DNA of 64,000 bases from Prosthecobacter debontii (GTDB lineage Bacteria > Verrucomicrobiota > Verrucomicrobiia > Verrucomicrobiales > Verrucomicrobiaceae). Shown piece after piece: positions 56,293-64,000 of this stretch (position 1 is the first letter of the stretch; every line of letters starts with the position of its first letter). The position numbers were made by a program, and so were the translations under genes. The notes below the pieces were generated by a model, which saw only the letters and a list, made by a program, of their open reading frames with translations, ran no database searches and was not told the origin of the DNA. Location: NCBI GenBank assembly GCA_945860295.1, contig CAMAQH010000009.1:1-64000 (forward strand). Reading direction: 5' to 3'.

Positions 56293-57678
56293 ACTGGTCC
56301 ACGTTGGAGAGTAGATTGCCGATGATCTGCTCGATAGCGTCGGAGTCGGCTTTCATCTCGGCTGGGCCGTGGAGGGATGTTTCGACGATGAATCTCTTGC
56401 CTTCTAGCAATAGACGCCAATTGCCGACAGCGCGGCTGATGACTTCATCCAACACGATGGGGCGTGGTTGGACCGTGAGTTTGTCGCGCTGCTGTCGGGC
56501 GTAGTTGAGGACGTTCTGGATGAGCCGATCAAGCTGCGCGGTCTCCGTTTCGACGACACGAAGATGACGCTGCGCGATGGTGTCACCCCTTTCTTCGACT
56601 CGGCTCCCCGCCATCTCGGTGTAGAGGCTGATGTTGGTCAACGGCGTCTTCAATTCATGCGAAATCTGGTTTACGAAACTGACCCGCTGTTGGGCCAAGC
56701 GCAGCTCGCGGGCATTTTCGCGGAAGAAGGTCCAAGCCAGCGCCAGCACAAGAATGAAGCCGGAGCCGACACCGAGAAGGATGGGGAATAGGTAGCTTCG
56801 GAAATTCCGTCGCCGCTGGTGTGTAGGCTAACTCCCATTGAGTGAGGGGGGGGCTGAGCAGCGCTTCCACGCCACGGGAATGCTCTGGAGGCCAAATCTT
56901 TTAGTTCCCCACTCATGCAGAGGAATGCTGGAAAGAGTGGTGAGTGTGAGCCGACCCAGATAGGCATCCATGCCCTGGATGGGTAGCCTTTTAATAAGTG
57001 CCTCTCCCAGCAGGTGGCCGTCGATTCGGGCGCAGATGAGCTTATCACTAATCAGCCGCCAGCAGATTAAATCGCCCTCGGTGACATGCCAGCCGCTGGG
57101 GAAACTTTGGTTGGACTCCTTGGTAAAGACCGCATCGAGATGGTAGTTCTCAGATTTCACCGCAGTCTGCCAGATGGCATTTTTCCCACGGAGCTTAGCG
57201 GTCTCTGGCGAGTTGCCCAAGAGCGCAAAGGGCTGGCTTTTGATGGAAATGTGCGGGCGCAAGATGCCGCTGAATTACAGGCGCTCGCGCAGTGCTGCCG
57301 AGCGTGGGCTGGCGAGTGCATCGGTGAGTGGCGCGAGCGTTTTTTGTCGGCGGCGATGACGACTTGGCCTTGGGCATCTGCTGTCCACGTTTCACCCACC
57401 CATGGATGCTGCGCTAGCTGCTCAGCCGTCATTAGAGCGGTCGTTCCGGGGGTGATAGCCATCGGGTCCAGATAGTCAGTGAACTGCCGCAGATCATGCA
57501 GAAGCTGATTATCGGCGACGAGCAGGCTCTCCTCTAGCACGGCCTGCTGTGCCCCATCCGTGCTGCGCGCGGCATCGCGGATCAAATAAGTGCCCAGCCA
57601 AGTCCGTAGCGCCAAAGGCGTGATGACGAGGAGGATGAGCAGGAGGATGAGCAGGAGGTTGAAGCGGCGGGGTTCCAT
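56290..57678 (-). pseudogene. Sensor histidine kinase, broken by frame changes and truncated in the ATPase domain
   Basis: The N-terminal part (from ATG 57678) has one membrane segment (LLLILLLILLVITPLALR) and an extracytoplasmic sensor start. After ~57340, at a run of six T, the coding sense passes to another frame (RPHISIKSQPFALLGNSPE...), which contains a TAA at 57277-57275. After a run of eight G (56847-56854) and near 56820 it passes to further frames: the second membrane segment (YLFPILLGVGSGFILVLALA), then the kinase core with the H-box ISHELKTPLTNISLY and the N-box IGNLLSN. Homology stops at about 56290, exactly where the neighbouring transporter ends; the G boxes are missing. Confidence 0.85.
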
Positions 57679-57812
57679 CGGGGCGTTTCGGCCTGAAAGT
57701 TAATGCCTCCGAATGATAAGGTATTAAAAATATCATAAATTTAATAATTAATTGCATTGGGCTTACCTCTGGGCTCAGCAGCCAACTCAACAGCAAACTT
57801 CTGGCTAGAAAC

Positions 57813-57845
57813 AAAAAGGGCCTCGCTGTTGAGTGAGGCCCTTTT
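57813..57845 (-). terminator. Rho-independent terminator of the tgt-yajC-secDF operon
   Basis: On the minus strand AAAAGGGCCTC (57845-57835) pairs with GAGGCCCTTTT (57824-57814) around a ten-base loop, with T following. It lies 27 bases after the secDF stop codon. Confidence 0.9.
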
Positions 57846-57871
57846 GGGTGGGATGGACTGAAATACCAGTG

Positions 57872-60268
57872 TTAGACGGTCTTGGCGGCGGCCACAGCGG
57901 CGGCGGCTTTTTGAGCCTGCTCTTGGGTGTCGAGCACTTTGCGCTTGAGGCTCTGGCCGGTCTTCGTGGCATACCAGAGCACGAGCGGGCTGGCGATGAA
58001 GATGGAGGAATAGGTGCCGAGGACGACGCCGATCGTGATCGGCAGGGCGAACTCAAGCATGGCTGGATTGCCCAGGAAGAGGAGCACGATCATCGGAGCC
58101 AGAGCAGTCGGGCCAGTGAGGAGTGTGCGGCTCAGGGTCTTGCAGATGGCCTCGTTCATCAAGTCACGGATCGAGCCGCTGCCTCCGCGCTGGATGGTTT
58201 CGCGGATTCGGTCGAAGACGACGATGGTGTCATTGATCGAGTAACCAGCGATGGTCAGCATGGCTCCGACGTGGATGAGGCTCAGCTCTTGTCCGAGCAG
58301 AACGCAGAGGCCAGGAACCATGAGAACGTCATGGGCCAGGGCGACGACGGCACCGAGGGCAAAGGCGAACTCATAGCGGACGAGCAAGTAAAGGAAGATG
58401 AAGATCAGCGCGACTCCGAGAGCGATTAGCGAAGTCTTCGCGGACTCCGAGCCAATGACTGCGCCGACTCGTGATGTTTGCGTTCCTTGGATCGCATCCG
58501 CGAACTTGGTCTTCACGGCCTGCTCGATGGCTGGGCCTGCCTCAAATTCACTGCGAATGGCGATCACGTCACCACCAGTGGCGTTACCCTTACGCTGCGG
58601 ATAGAAGCTGCCGATTGGCTGCCCATTTTCCAGCTTCAGACCTTTGAGCAATGCATCCAGCTCCGTGTCTGCGATGTTCTTGCCCTTCTTCAATTCAACG
58701 TGTACCAGACCACCGCCGCGGAAGTCGATACCGAGGCTGGCTTTTCCATAATAACCGAGTGCCGAGAACGAGATGGCGGTAACAACGAGTGATGCAATGA
58801 TAAAGCCCTTCGCATTGGAAAGAACGTCGAAAATCTTATCTGAAATGATCTTCGTGGTGGTGATCTTCTTCAGGATACCTTTGTCGATCACCCACATGAA
58901 GATGACGCGAGTCACGATCAGCGCACCGACCATGGAGGAGAGCAAACCAATCATCAGGGTGATGGCGAAGCCTTTCACCAGACCACCAGAGATAACGAAT
59001 AGGATGACGGCTGAAATCAGTGTGGTGATGTTTGAGTCAGCGATGGCGGAGAAGGCTTTTTCATAGGCGGCCTCCAATGCACTGGCGAGAGTGCGGCCAG
59101 CTTCCATTTCTTCACGCAGACGTTCGTAGATCAGGACGTTCGCATCAACAGCCATGCCGATCGTGAGCACGATCCCGGCGATACCGGGCATGGTCAGAGT
59201 GAACTGGAAGAGTGACATGCCACCAAAGAGGATGGCCAAGTTGATCACGAGACCGATGATGGCGATGAGGCCCGCGAGGCGATAGATGAAAAGCATGAAC
59301 AAAGTGGTGATCGCCAGACCAGCGATACAAACCCACTTACCCTGATCGATGGAAGACTGCCCGTAGGAGGAGGACACTGCGCTTTCGGAGAGAATCGTCA
59401 TCGGGTTCTCCAGCGGATTTTCCAAAAGGGTAGCTAGCTGAAAGGCGCTCTTTTGATTGAAGTTACCCGAGATCAAGGCCGTGCCGCCGAAGTGATCCGT
59501 TAGCAGCGTAGGAGCAGAGATGATCTCTCCATCCACAATGATTGCGAGCTGACGCCCCTTGTTCACGGCGGCGATGTCGTCAAAGAGCTTCGAGCCAGCG
59601 CTGTCGAGATTCAGATACACTTTCCAGCCTTCTGCATCGGTATTGGCAAAGGCACTTTTCACATACTTGCCTTCCATATCGGAACGATTGCGGACAAGTT
59701 CGCTACCGCGGTTTGGAATTTCTTTACCGTTCTTGTCCGTCTCGTTCTTATATTTGAATTCTTCCCAGCCCGGCTCTTTGATGCCGCCGTTGGTTTTGAT
59801 CTCCTGCAGCTTTGAAGAGCTGCTCTCATGGACGATGCGGAACTCTAAATGCGCGACTTGCTGAATCTTGGTGCGCACATCGGCGAACTCCTCTGCCTTC
59901 ACACCTGGCATTTGGATCAGGATGCGGTCCGTGCCCTGCGGCAGTAAAGTCAGGTCTTTGTTGCCGTCAGGGTTCAAACGCTTTTCCAGGATGGCGATGG
60001 CTTGCTGCACGGATTCTGCCGTCACTGGCTTTTCGGTGCCGTCATCTGCTTTGCCCTTTTGAAGCTCGACGACAAATTCACTGCCGCCCTTCAAATCGAT
60101 GCCCAATGCGATGTTCATGTTCTTCACCGTGATGACGGAGAAGGCGGTCATGAGTAAAATCAGTGCGGAGCCGATGAGGCGCTTGCTCTTATGAACGACG
60201 GTGCCGATGTAAAACAGAAGCATCAGCAGAATGGCTGCGCCTATCAGGAAGGTGACGATTGGGGACAT
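57872..60268 (-). CDS. secDF: Fused protein translocase subunit SecDF
   Basis: A 798-residue inner-membrane protein that uses the proton gradient to pull exported proteins through SecYEG. SecD and SecF are joined in one chain, with twelve membrane segments expected. The SecD half starts after the first segment with LGIDLKGGSEFVVEL and carries the P1 periplasmic region (about 60-290); the SecF half begins near residue 480 with SLGIDFRGGGLVHVELKKGK. The membrane motifs GMAVDANVLIYERLREE (SecD) and YSINDTIVVFDRIRE (SecF) contain the proton-path Asp and Arg residues. It is last in the tgt-yajC-secDF operon, with a terminator downstream. Confidence 0.96.
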   Translation of the reverse strand: MSPIVTFLIGAAILLMLLFYIGTVVHKSKRLIGSALILLMTAFSVITVKNMNIALGIDLKGGSEFVVELQKGKADDGTEKPVTAESVQQAIAILEKRLNPDGNKDLTLLPQGTDRILIQMPGVKAEEFADVRTKIQQVAHLEFRIVHESSSSKLQEIKTNGGIKEPGWEEFKYKNETDKNGKEIPNRGSELVRNRSDMEGKYVKSAFANTDAEGWKVYLNLDSAGSKLFDDIAAVNKGRQLAIIVDGEIISAPTLLTDHFGGTALISGNFNQKSAFQLATLLENPLENPMTILSESAVSSSYGQSSIDQGKWVCIAGLAITTLFMLFIYRLAGLIAIIGLVINLAILFGGMSLFQFTLTMPGIAGIVLTIGMAVDANVLIYERLREEMEAGRTLASALEAAYEKAFSAIADSNITTLISAVILFVISGGLVKGFAITLMIGLLSSMVGALIVTRVIFMWVIDKGILKKITTTKIISDKIFDVLSNAKGFIIASLVVTAISFSALGYYGKASLGIDFRGGGLVHVELKKGKNIADTELDALLKGLKLENGQPIGSFYPQRKGNATGGDVIAIRSEFEAGPAIEQAVKTKFADAIQGTQTSRVGAVIGSESAKTSLIALGVALIFIFLYLLVRYEFAFALGAVVALAHDVLMVPGLCVLLGQELSLIHVGAMLTIAGYSINDTIVVFDRIRETIQRGGSGSIRDLMNEAICKTLSRTLLTGPTALAPMIVLLFLGNPAMLEFALPITIGVVLGTYSSIFIASPLVLWYATKTGQSLKRKVLDTQEQAQKAAAAVAAAKTV

Positions 60269-60313
60269 GTAGGTGGGTTGGTTTTGGAAAATGTATCTGG
60301 GAGAGGGAGGGAA

Positions 60314-60409
60314 ATGACAAATGCAGAATGTCGGATGACTAACTTTAGAGCTTCATCTCGGATTCAATCTGCGGATCGGTTTCGTCATTAATCATTCGGA
60401 TTTCGTCAT
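60314..60409. repeat. Inverted repeat between yajC and secDF
   Basis: A 26-base arm at 60314-60339 (ATGACAAATGCAGAATGTCG...) pairs with its reverse complement at 60384-60409, agreeing at about 18 of 26 positions. The right arm also matches 39888-39913 in alaS at 21 of 26 positions. The element fills most of the gap between yajC (ends 60415) and secDF and would fold as a large hairpin in the operon mRNA. Confidence 0.5.
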
Positions 60410-60414
60410 AGCGG

Positions 60415-60765
60415 CTATGCCGCCGTGGCTTCGACGACATCAGACTTTTTGCTCACGGAGCCGATGGCGCTGCGCTCGTATTCGATCTTCATATTGTCAG
60501 CCACCTTCACCATCACGGTCCGGTCTTTCACGCTGGTGATCATGCCGTGCTCACCACCATTCATGATGACATGGTCGCCGACCTTGACGCTGCTGATCAG
60601 CTTCTCCAGTTCCTTTTGCTTCTGACGCTGTGGGCGGATGAGGAGGAAGTACATCATCACAAACATCAGCACCATGAACACCATGGGATTACCCAGAAGA
60701 CCGCCGGGAGCGGCAGCGCCAGCAGGGGCTTGAGCGAGGATAGAAGAGAGGGCGGTAAGTGTCAT
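60415..60765 (-). CDS. yajC: Preprotein translocase accessory subunit YajC
   Basis: A 116-residue inner-membrane protein with one segment (about 25-43, NPMVFMVLMFVMMYFLLI) and the family motif FLLIRPQRQKQKELEKLISS followed by the VKVGDHVIMNGGEHGMITSV beta region. It associates with SecDF. The ATG overlaps the tgt stop codon (ATGA), indicating translational coupling. The last gene of the operon, secDF, follows after 146 bases containing an inverted repeat. Confidence 0.95.
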   Translation of the reverse strand: MTLTALSSILAQAPAGAAAPGGLLGNPMVFMVLMFVMMYFLLIRPQRQKQKELEKLISSVKVGDHVIMNGGEHGMITSVKDRTVMVKVADNMKIEYERSAIGSVSKKSDVVEATAA

Positions 60766-61901
60766 GGGTCAGTGGGTTCGGAGCGGGTCTGGTAGCGTGA
60801 AATAACCTCTGCACGGAATTCGGCGAAGCTACCTTGTTCGATGGCTAAGCGTGCTCTGGACGCGAGGGACGCGTAGAAATGCAGATTGTGAAGGGAAATC
60901 AACCTCAAACCCAGCACCTCTTGGGTATTGATGAGATGCCGGATGTAGGCCCTGGAAAAGCCCTGACACATGGGATGAGTGTCCTCAGCGAGTGGGCTGA
61001 AGTCCTTAGCATACTTGGCATTGCGCAGATTCATCATGCCCTCATGCGTGTATGCCGTGCCGTTGCGCGCGAGCCGCGTCGGTAGCACGCAGTCAAACAT
61101 GTCGATGCCGCGCGCGATCAGCTCAACCATCTGCGGCGGTGTGCCGAGGCCCATGGCATAGCGTGGTTTGTTGGCTGGCAGGATCGGGCAAGTCCACTCG
61201 GCGATCCGCATCATGTCTGCCTCTGGTTCGCCCACACTCAGGCCACCGACGGCATAACCGGGGAAGTCCATAGCCACGAGTTCACGCGCACAGCGTTCAC
61301 GCAGATCCTGAAACGTACTGCCCTGGACAATCGGGAAATGAAGCTGCGCACCACCGCCAGTTTGAGGTCGGTTTTGATCCACCCAGTCGCGGCATCTTTG
61401 TGCCCAGCGCAGGGTTAGCTCCATGCTCTTCTTGGCCTCATCATGCGTGCAGGGCCAGGGCGTGCATTCATCAAAAAGCATGGCGATGTCGCTGCCCAGA
61501 GTCGCCTGGATTTCCATGGCCGTTTCCGGTCCCAGGAACATCGGTGTGCCATCCACATGATTGTTAAAGTAGCAGCCCTCTTCTTTGATCTTCCGCAGCT
61601 TCGCCAATGAGAACACCTGATAGCCGCCGCTGTCCGTGAGGATGGGCCGATCCCAGTTCATGAATTTGTGCAGGCCACCTGCTTCCTTGATGATCTCCGT
61701 CCCGGGCCGCACCCAGAGATGATAGGTGTTACTCAAAATGATCTGCGCGCCCAGTGACCGCAGCTCATCGGGATGCACCGCCTTCACCGTCGCCTGCGTG
61801 CCGACGGGCATGAAGATCGGCGTCTCCACCACCCCATGCGGCGTCGTCAACCGTCCGCGACGCGCGGAGGAGCTGGGGTCAGTGGCGAGCAGTTCAAACA
61901 T
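60762..61901 (-). CDS. tgt: Queuine/preQ1 tRNA-ribosyltransferase
   Basis: The ATG at 61901 gives a 379-residue TGT that swaps guanine 34 of GUN-anticodon tRNAs for preQ1. The conserved DSGGYQVFSL (Asp90, base recognition/catalysis) and FDCVLPTRLARNG (Asp270, nucleophile) are present. The zinc site is unusual: the standard C-x-C-x2-C...H is D-x-H-x2-C...H here (Asp307, His309, Cys312, His338, with the normal 26-residue spacing). The open frame extends 16 codons upstream without homology. It is the first gene of tgt-yajC-secDF and is preceded by a ~440-base leader. Confidence 0.94.
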   Translation of the reverse strand: MFELLATDPSSSARRGRLTTPHGVVETPIFMPVGTQATVKAVHPDELRSLGAQIILSNTYHLWVRPGTEIIKEAGGLHKFMNWDRPILTDSGGYQVFSLAKLRKIKEEGCYFNNHVDGTPMFLGPETAMEIQATLGSDIAMLFDECTPWPCTHDEAKKSMELTLRWAQRCRDWVDQNRPQTGGGAQLHFPIVQGSTFQDLRERCARELVAMDFPGYAVGGLSVGEPEADMMRIAEWTCPILPANKPRYAMGLGTPPQMVELIARGIDMFDCVLPTRLARNGTAYTHEGMMNLRNAKYAKDFSPLAEDTHPMCQGFSRAYIRHLINTQEVLGLRLISLHNLHFYASLASRARLAIEQGSFAEFRAEVISRYQTRSEPTDP

Positions 61902-62344
61902 TGAGTTGGCGCAGAAAAAGGACGCGGAGTGTGGAGTCGATGCCCCCACCTGTCAAAAGACACTTATCGTCAGCCAGTTGCCCCCTCATTCCTTCATGAC
62001 ATCATGCATTCAGGTGACTCAGCCGTGACCATGCAGCAGCGCAACGCATTCGACCGCACGGTCACCGCTTCGAGTTCGGAGCACCGCCTTAAAGCGGCTC
62101 AATGACGGTGATTTGTCTCCTAGTTTCCGCCTACTGGCAGCGCCTCTGAAAAGCAGTGCTGCAAGGGTTCACCTGATAACGGCTAAGGTGCAACTGGCTG
62201 ACAAATAAAAGGGAGCGACTGCGTCTGCTCATTCAGCCACGCAGTTGCCTGCCCCCAGTTACTCCTTACCCGGGTCACTGACGGTCTTCCAGGTCGATGT
62301 CGTTAAAAGGGCCAAAAGCCCCTAGCAGCGGTAGCTACCCTATG
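61902..62344 (-). other. Long, structured, gene-free region upstream of tgt
   Basis: No protein gene is seen in this 440-base stretch. It contains nested complementary segments: TAAGG (62184-62188) with CCTTA (62264-62268), AACTGG (62192-62197) with CCAGTT (62255-62260), and an inner ten-pair stem (62215-62224 with 62239-62248) that uses a G-U pair on the plus strand. A further hairpin lies at 62079-62100. It could be a leader regulating the operon or an independent small RNA; I match it to no known RNA family. The operon promoter should also lie here. Confidence 0.45.
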
Positions 62345-62371
62345 AAAAAGGGCGGACTGAGTGGTCCGCCC
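62345..62371 (-). terminator. Rho-independent terminator of the GreA-like gene
   Basis: On the minus strand GGGCGGAC (62371-62364) pairs with GTCCGCCC (62357-62350) around a six-base loop and is followed by TTTTT. It lies 45 bases after the stop codon and separates the gene from the tgt operon. Confidence 0.9.
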
Positions 62372-62415
62372 CAAGCTTTTTCAGGGATGAGCTGGAATTT
62401 CCAGCTTCAACGAAG

Positions 62416-64000
62416 TTATGCCGCTGGATTGAAGGCGCGAATGGCTACGACCTTCACCGAGCGAGTGGCACCAGTGTCTGTCGGGAGATCGGCATCATCA
62501 CCCACCTTCTTACCGATGAGCGCCTTGGCGATCTCGGAAAGGTAGGAAACGATGTTCTTCTCGGTATCGCCATCCCAGGCTCCAAGGATGCTGTAAGTCT
62601 CAGCCACGCCAGTGTCTGTGTAAGTGAAGTCCACCACTGTGCCGATGCCGACTTTCTTGGTCGCCACTTTGGCGAAGTCGGTGCCGCGAGCATGGCCGAC
62701 TTCACGTTCCAATTGCTCCTTCATGCGGTTAAGCACGGCTTGCTGGTCACGGGCTGCTTTGTAGCCGCCGTTTTCTCGAAGGTCGCCTTCATCACGAGCG
62801 ATCTGGATCTCGCTCTTGTTGTGCGGGATCTTCACGTTCACGAGTTCATCAAGTTCAGCTTTTTTCTTTTCCAGGCTGTCCCACGAGACGATCAGGCTTT
62901 TGTCCTCACGCGCTTCGGAGCTTTCTTCCGTCATGGCTTCAATCTCAGGCCGTGCTTTGATCACACGCGCCAGCAGAGAGCGGCGGGTGAGTTCATCGAG
63001 AACGGATGAAGTGAGCAGGCGCTTGGCAAAGAGGCGGAGCGACTCATCGTCCGTGTCCTGCACGAGCTCATGAATGAGTGTTTTGTCGTCGGAAAGCTGC
63101 ACGCTGAGACGACCGGCACGCTTTGGTCCGCCTTGGACTTGATCGTCTTCGACAGCATCGAGAATGGCATTGCCGAGATCGATGCTGAACACGGACTTGG
63201 CTAGTCCGCCGCGCTCTTTGCAGATCCAGATCAGCAGATCGGAACTGAGGGTGCGGTTGCGGACAGCTTTCTTGAGGAACTCAGAGAGAACTTCAAGTTC
63301 GCCGTTGGCATCCAAGACGACTGCGATCTCAGCCACGGCGCGACCACCTGTGCGCGTGAGATGATTGAGGATTTCAGGCACCCAGACACGTTCTGGAAAG
63401 GCTGCCGGGAAGGAGCGATACATGCGCCCGAGCATGGCCACTGGCAGGCCGCCGATGTTTTCAGCCAGCAAAGGACGCGCCTCACAGACGAGATCCGAAA
63501 CCTTCATGGAACCCAGCGGTGCAGTGCCTTCTGGAATGGTTTCAATGATTTCATCACGAGCCAGGAGCAATTGCAGACTCTCTTTCAAATGCAGTCTCCA
63601 AGCTTTACGAACGGTGTCTGAGATGTCCTGAAAGACGGGCTTGAGTTCGTTCAGGGCATCTTCAAAGAGATCGAGATCCTTTGAGATCAGGCCCAGTGCG
63701 GTCAGTTTGCCTTTGAGATCGCGTTTGGCCAGGAAGCCCTGCACCATGCCGCCGCCTGGCTTTTCTTTGGAGTCACGCAGCACGAGTGGGTCCTGACGTT
63801 TGCTCGGCACCACGATGTGGCGTGCGGCTTTGAGGGTCTTTTTTGCCGACTCCCACCACTTCTTGTAGTCGGCTTCAGCAATGATCAGAGGCTTCAGAAG
63901 CGCCTCAAGACGGTCGAGCGACATCTGGCTGCCAGAGGAGGTAAGCGCGAGCTCAACCAACTCTGTTGGATTCTTTTTCGACATCTCTTTCAGGCCAGCC
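62416..64000 (-). CDS. GreA/GreB-like transcription elongation factor with long N-terminal region (5' end outside window)
   Basis: At least 522 residues from the ATG at 63984, but the frame stays open to the edge (GLKEM precedes), so the true start is probably outside. The last ~145 residues match Gre factors: a coiled coil containing ARDEGDLRENGGYKAARDQQ with the two tip acids (Asp401 and Glu404 in this numbering) that activate RNA cleavage, then a C-terminal FKBP-like domain. The preceding ~370 residues are mostly helical repeats of unknown role and are typical of PVC relatives. Classical GreA is about 158 residues. Confidence 0.85.
   Translation of the reverse strand, partial: AGLKEMSKKNPTELVELALTSSGSQMSLDRLEALLKPLIIAEADYKKWWESAKKTLKAARHIVVPSKRQDPLVLRDSKEKPGGGMVQGFLAKRDLKGKLTALGLISKDLDLFEDALNELKPVFQDISDTVRKAWRLHLKESLQLLLARDEIIETIPEGTAPLGSMKVSDLVCEARPLLAENIGGLPVAMLGRMYRSFPAAFPERVWVPEILNHLTRTGGRAVAEIAVVLDANGELEVLSEFLKKAVRNRTLSSDLLIWICKERGGLAKSVFSIDLGNAILDAVEDDQVQGGPKRAGRLSVQLSDDKTLIHELVQDTDDESLRLFAKRLLTSSVLDELTRRSLLARVIKARPEIEAMTEESSEAREDKSLIVSWDSLEKKKAELDELVNVKIPHNKSEIQIARDEGDLRENGGYKAARDQQAVLNRMKEQLEREVGHARGTDFAKVATKKVGIGTVVDFTYTDTGVAETYSILGAWDGDTEKNIVSYLSEIAKALIGKKVGDDADLPTDTGATRSVKVVAIRAFNPAA

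Noticed and set aside
62079-62268. Identification of the structured region as RNase P RNA, tmRNA or SRP RNA
   Set aside because: Signature sequences (for example GAGGAAAGTCC, a tRNA-like end with tag frame, or the SRP GGAA tetraloop helix) are not present.

Overview
The window reads as a piece of a bacterial chromosome from the PVC superphylum, most likely a Verrucomicrobiota (Verrucomicrobiaceae-like) member. The reasons are inferential: a giant autotransporter-type beta-strand-repeat protein, two secreted sulfatases, a planctomycete-type cytochrome c/WD40/DUF1549/DUF1553 protein, a GreA-like factor with a long extra N-terminal region, a fused SecDF, and conventional bacterial housekeeping genes (alaS, smpB, rpoZ, rlmN, hisG, tgt, yajC). 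No phage, plasmid, CRISPR array or intact insertion sequence was recognised.

Layout. Bases 1-17038 (minus) are one uninterrupted reading frame of at least 5,679 codons, the N-terminal part of a giant exported beta-strand-repeat protein that runs off the left edge. It carries four long internal super-repeats. Its upstream region (17039-17621) has no gene but holds a near-perfect sigma-54 promoter pointing away from the gene, followed by a strong hairpin. From 17.6 to 23.3 kb come an RRM-type RNA-binding protein, two unrecognised proteins and a P1B-4-type metal ATPase. From 23.6 to 31.8 kb lie a broken HigA-like antitoxin, a sulfatase, a TauE/SafE exporter with an attenuator-like terminator just before its start, rlmN, a secreted sugar isomerase-like protein, a parvulin-type isomerase, a small membrane protein and a second sulfatase. 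From 31.9 to 37.7 kb lie a squalene/phytoene synthase, an M48 protease, an L,D-transpeptidase, an NHL-repeat protein, rpoZ and smpB.

From 38.1 to 46.2 kb alaS and the giant cytochrome/WD40 protein converge. A decayed stretch at 46.2-46.8 kb holds remnants of a DPM1-like glycosyltransferase and an FAD-dependent oxidoreductase. Next come oligopeptidase B, tRNA-Ala(CGC), a DUF5069 protein, a GT4 glycogen synthase, hisG, a 34-residue very basic mS38-like protein, a TPR protein and an SLC13/TrkA-C transporter. A sensor histidine kinase gene at 56.3-57.7 kb is broken by frame changes and truncated where the transporter ends. The right end carries the tgt-yajC-secDF operon (minus), preceded by a structured non-coding leader, and a GreA-like gene that continues beyond the right edge.

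How the genes work together. Most of the window serves the cell envelope and export: SecDF/YajC export, a periplasmic isomerase, a giant surface protein, the M48 protease, the L,D-transpeptidase, and secreted enzymes for sulfated polymers with a possible sulfite exporter beside one of them. Translation-related genes (alaS, smpB, tRNA-Ala, rlmN, tgt, mS38-like) are scattered between them. Several decayed genes and dispersed inverted repeats indicate ongoing small-scale rearrangement.
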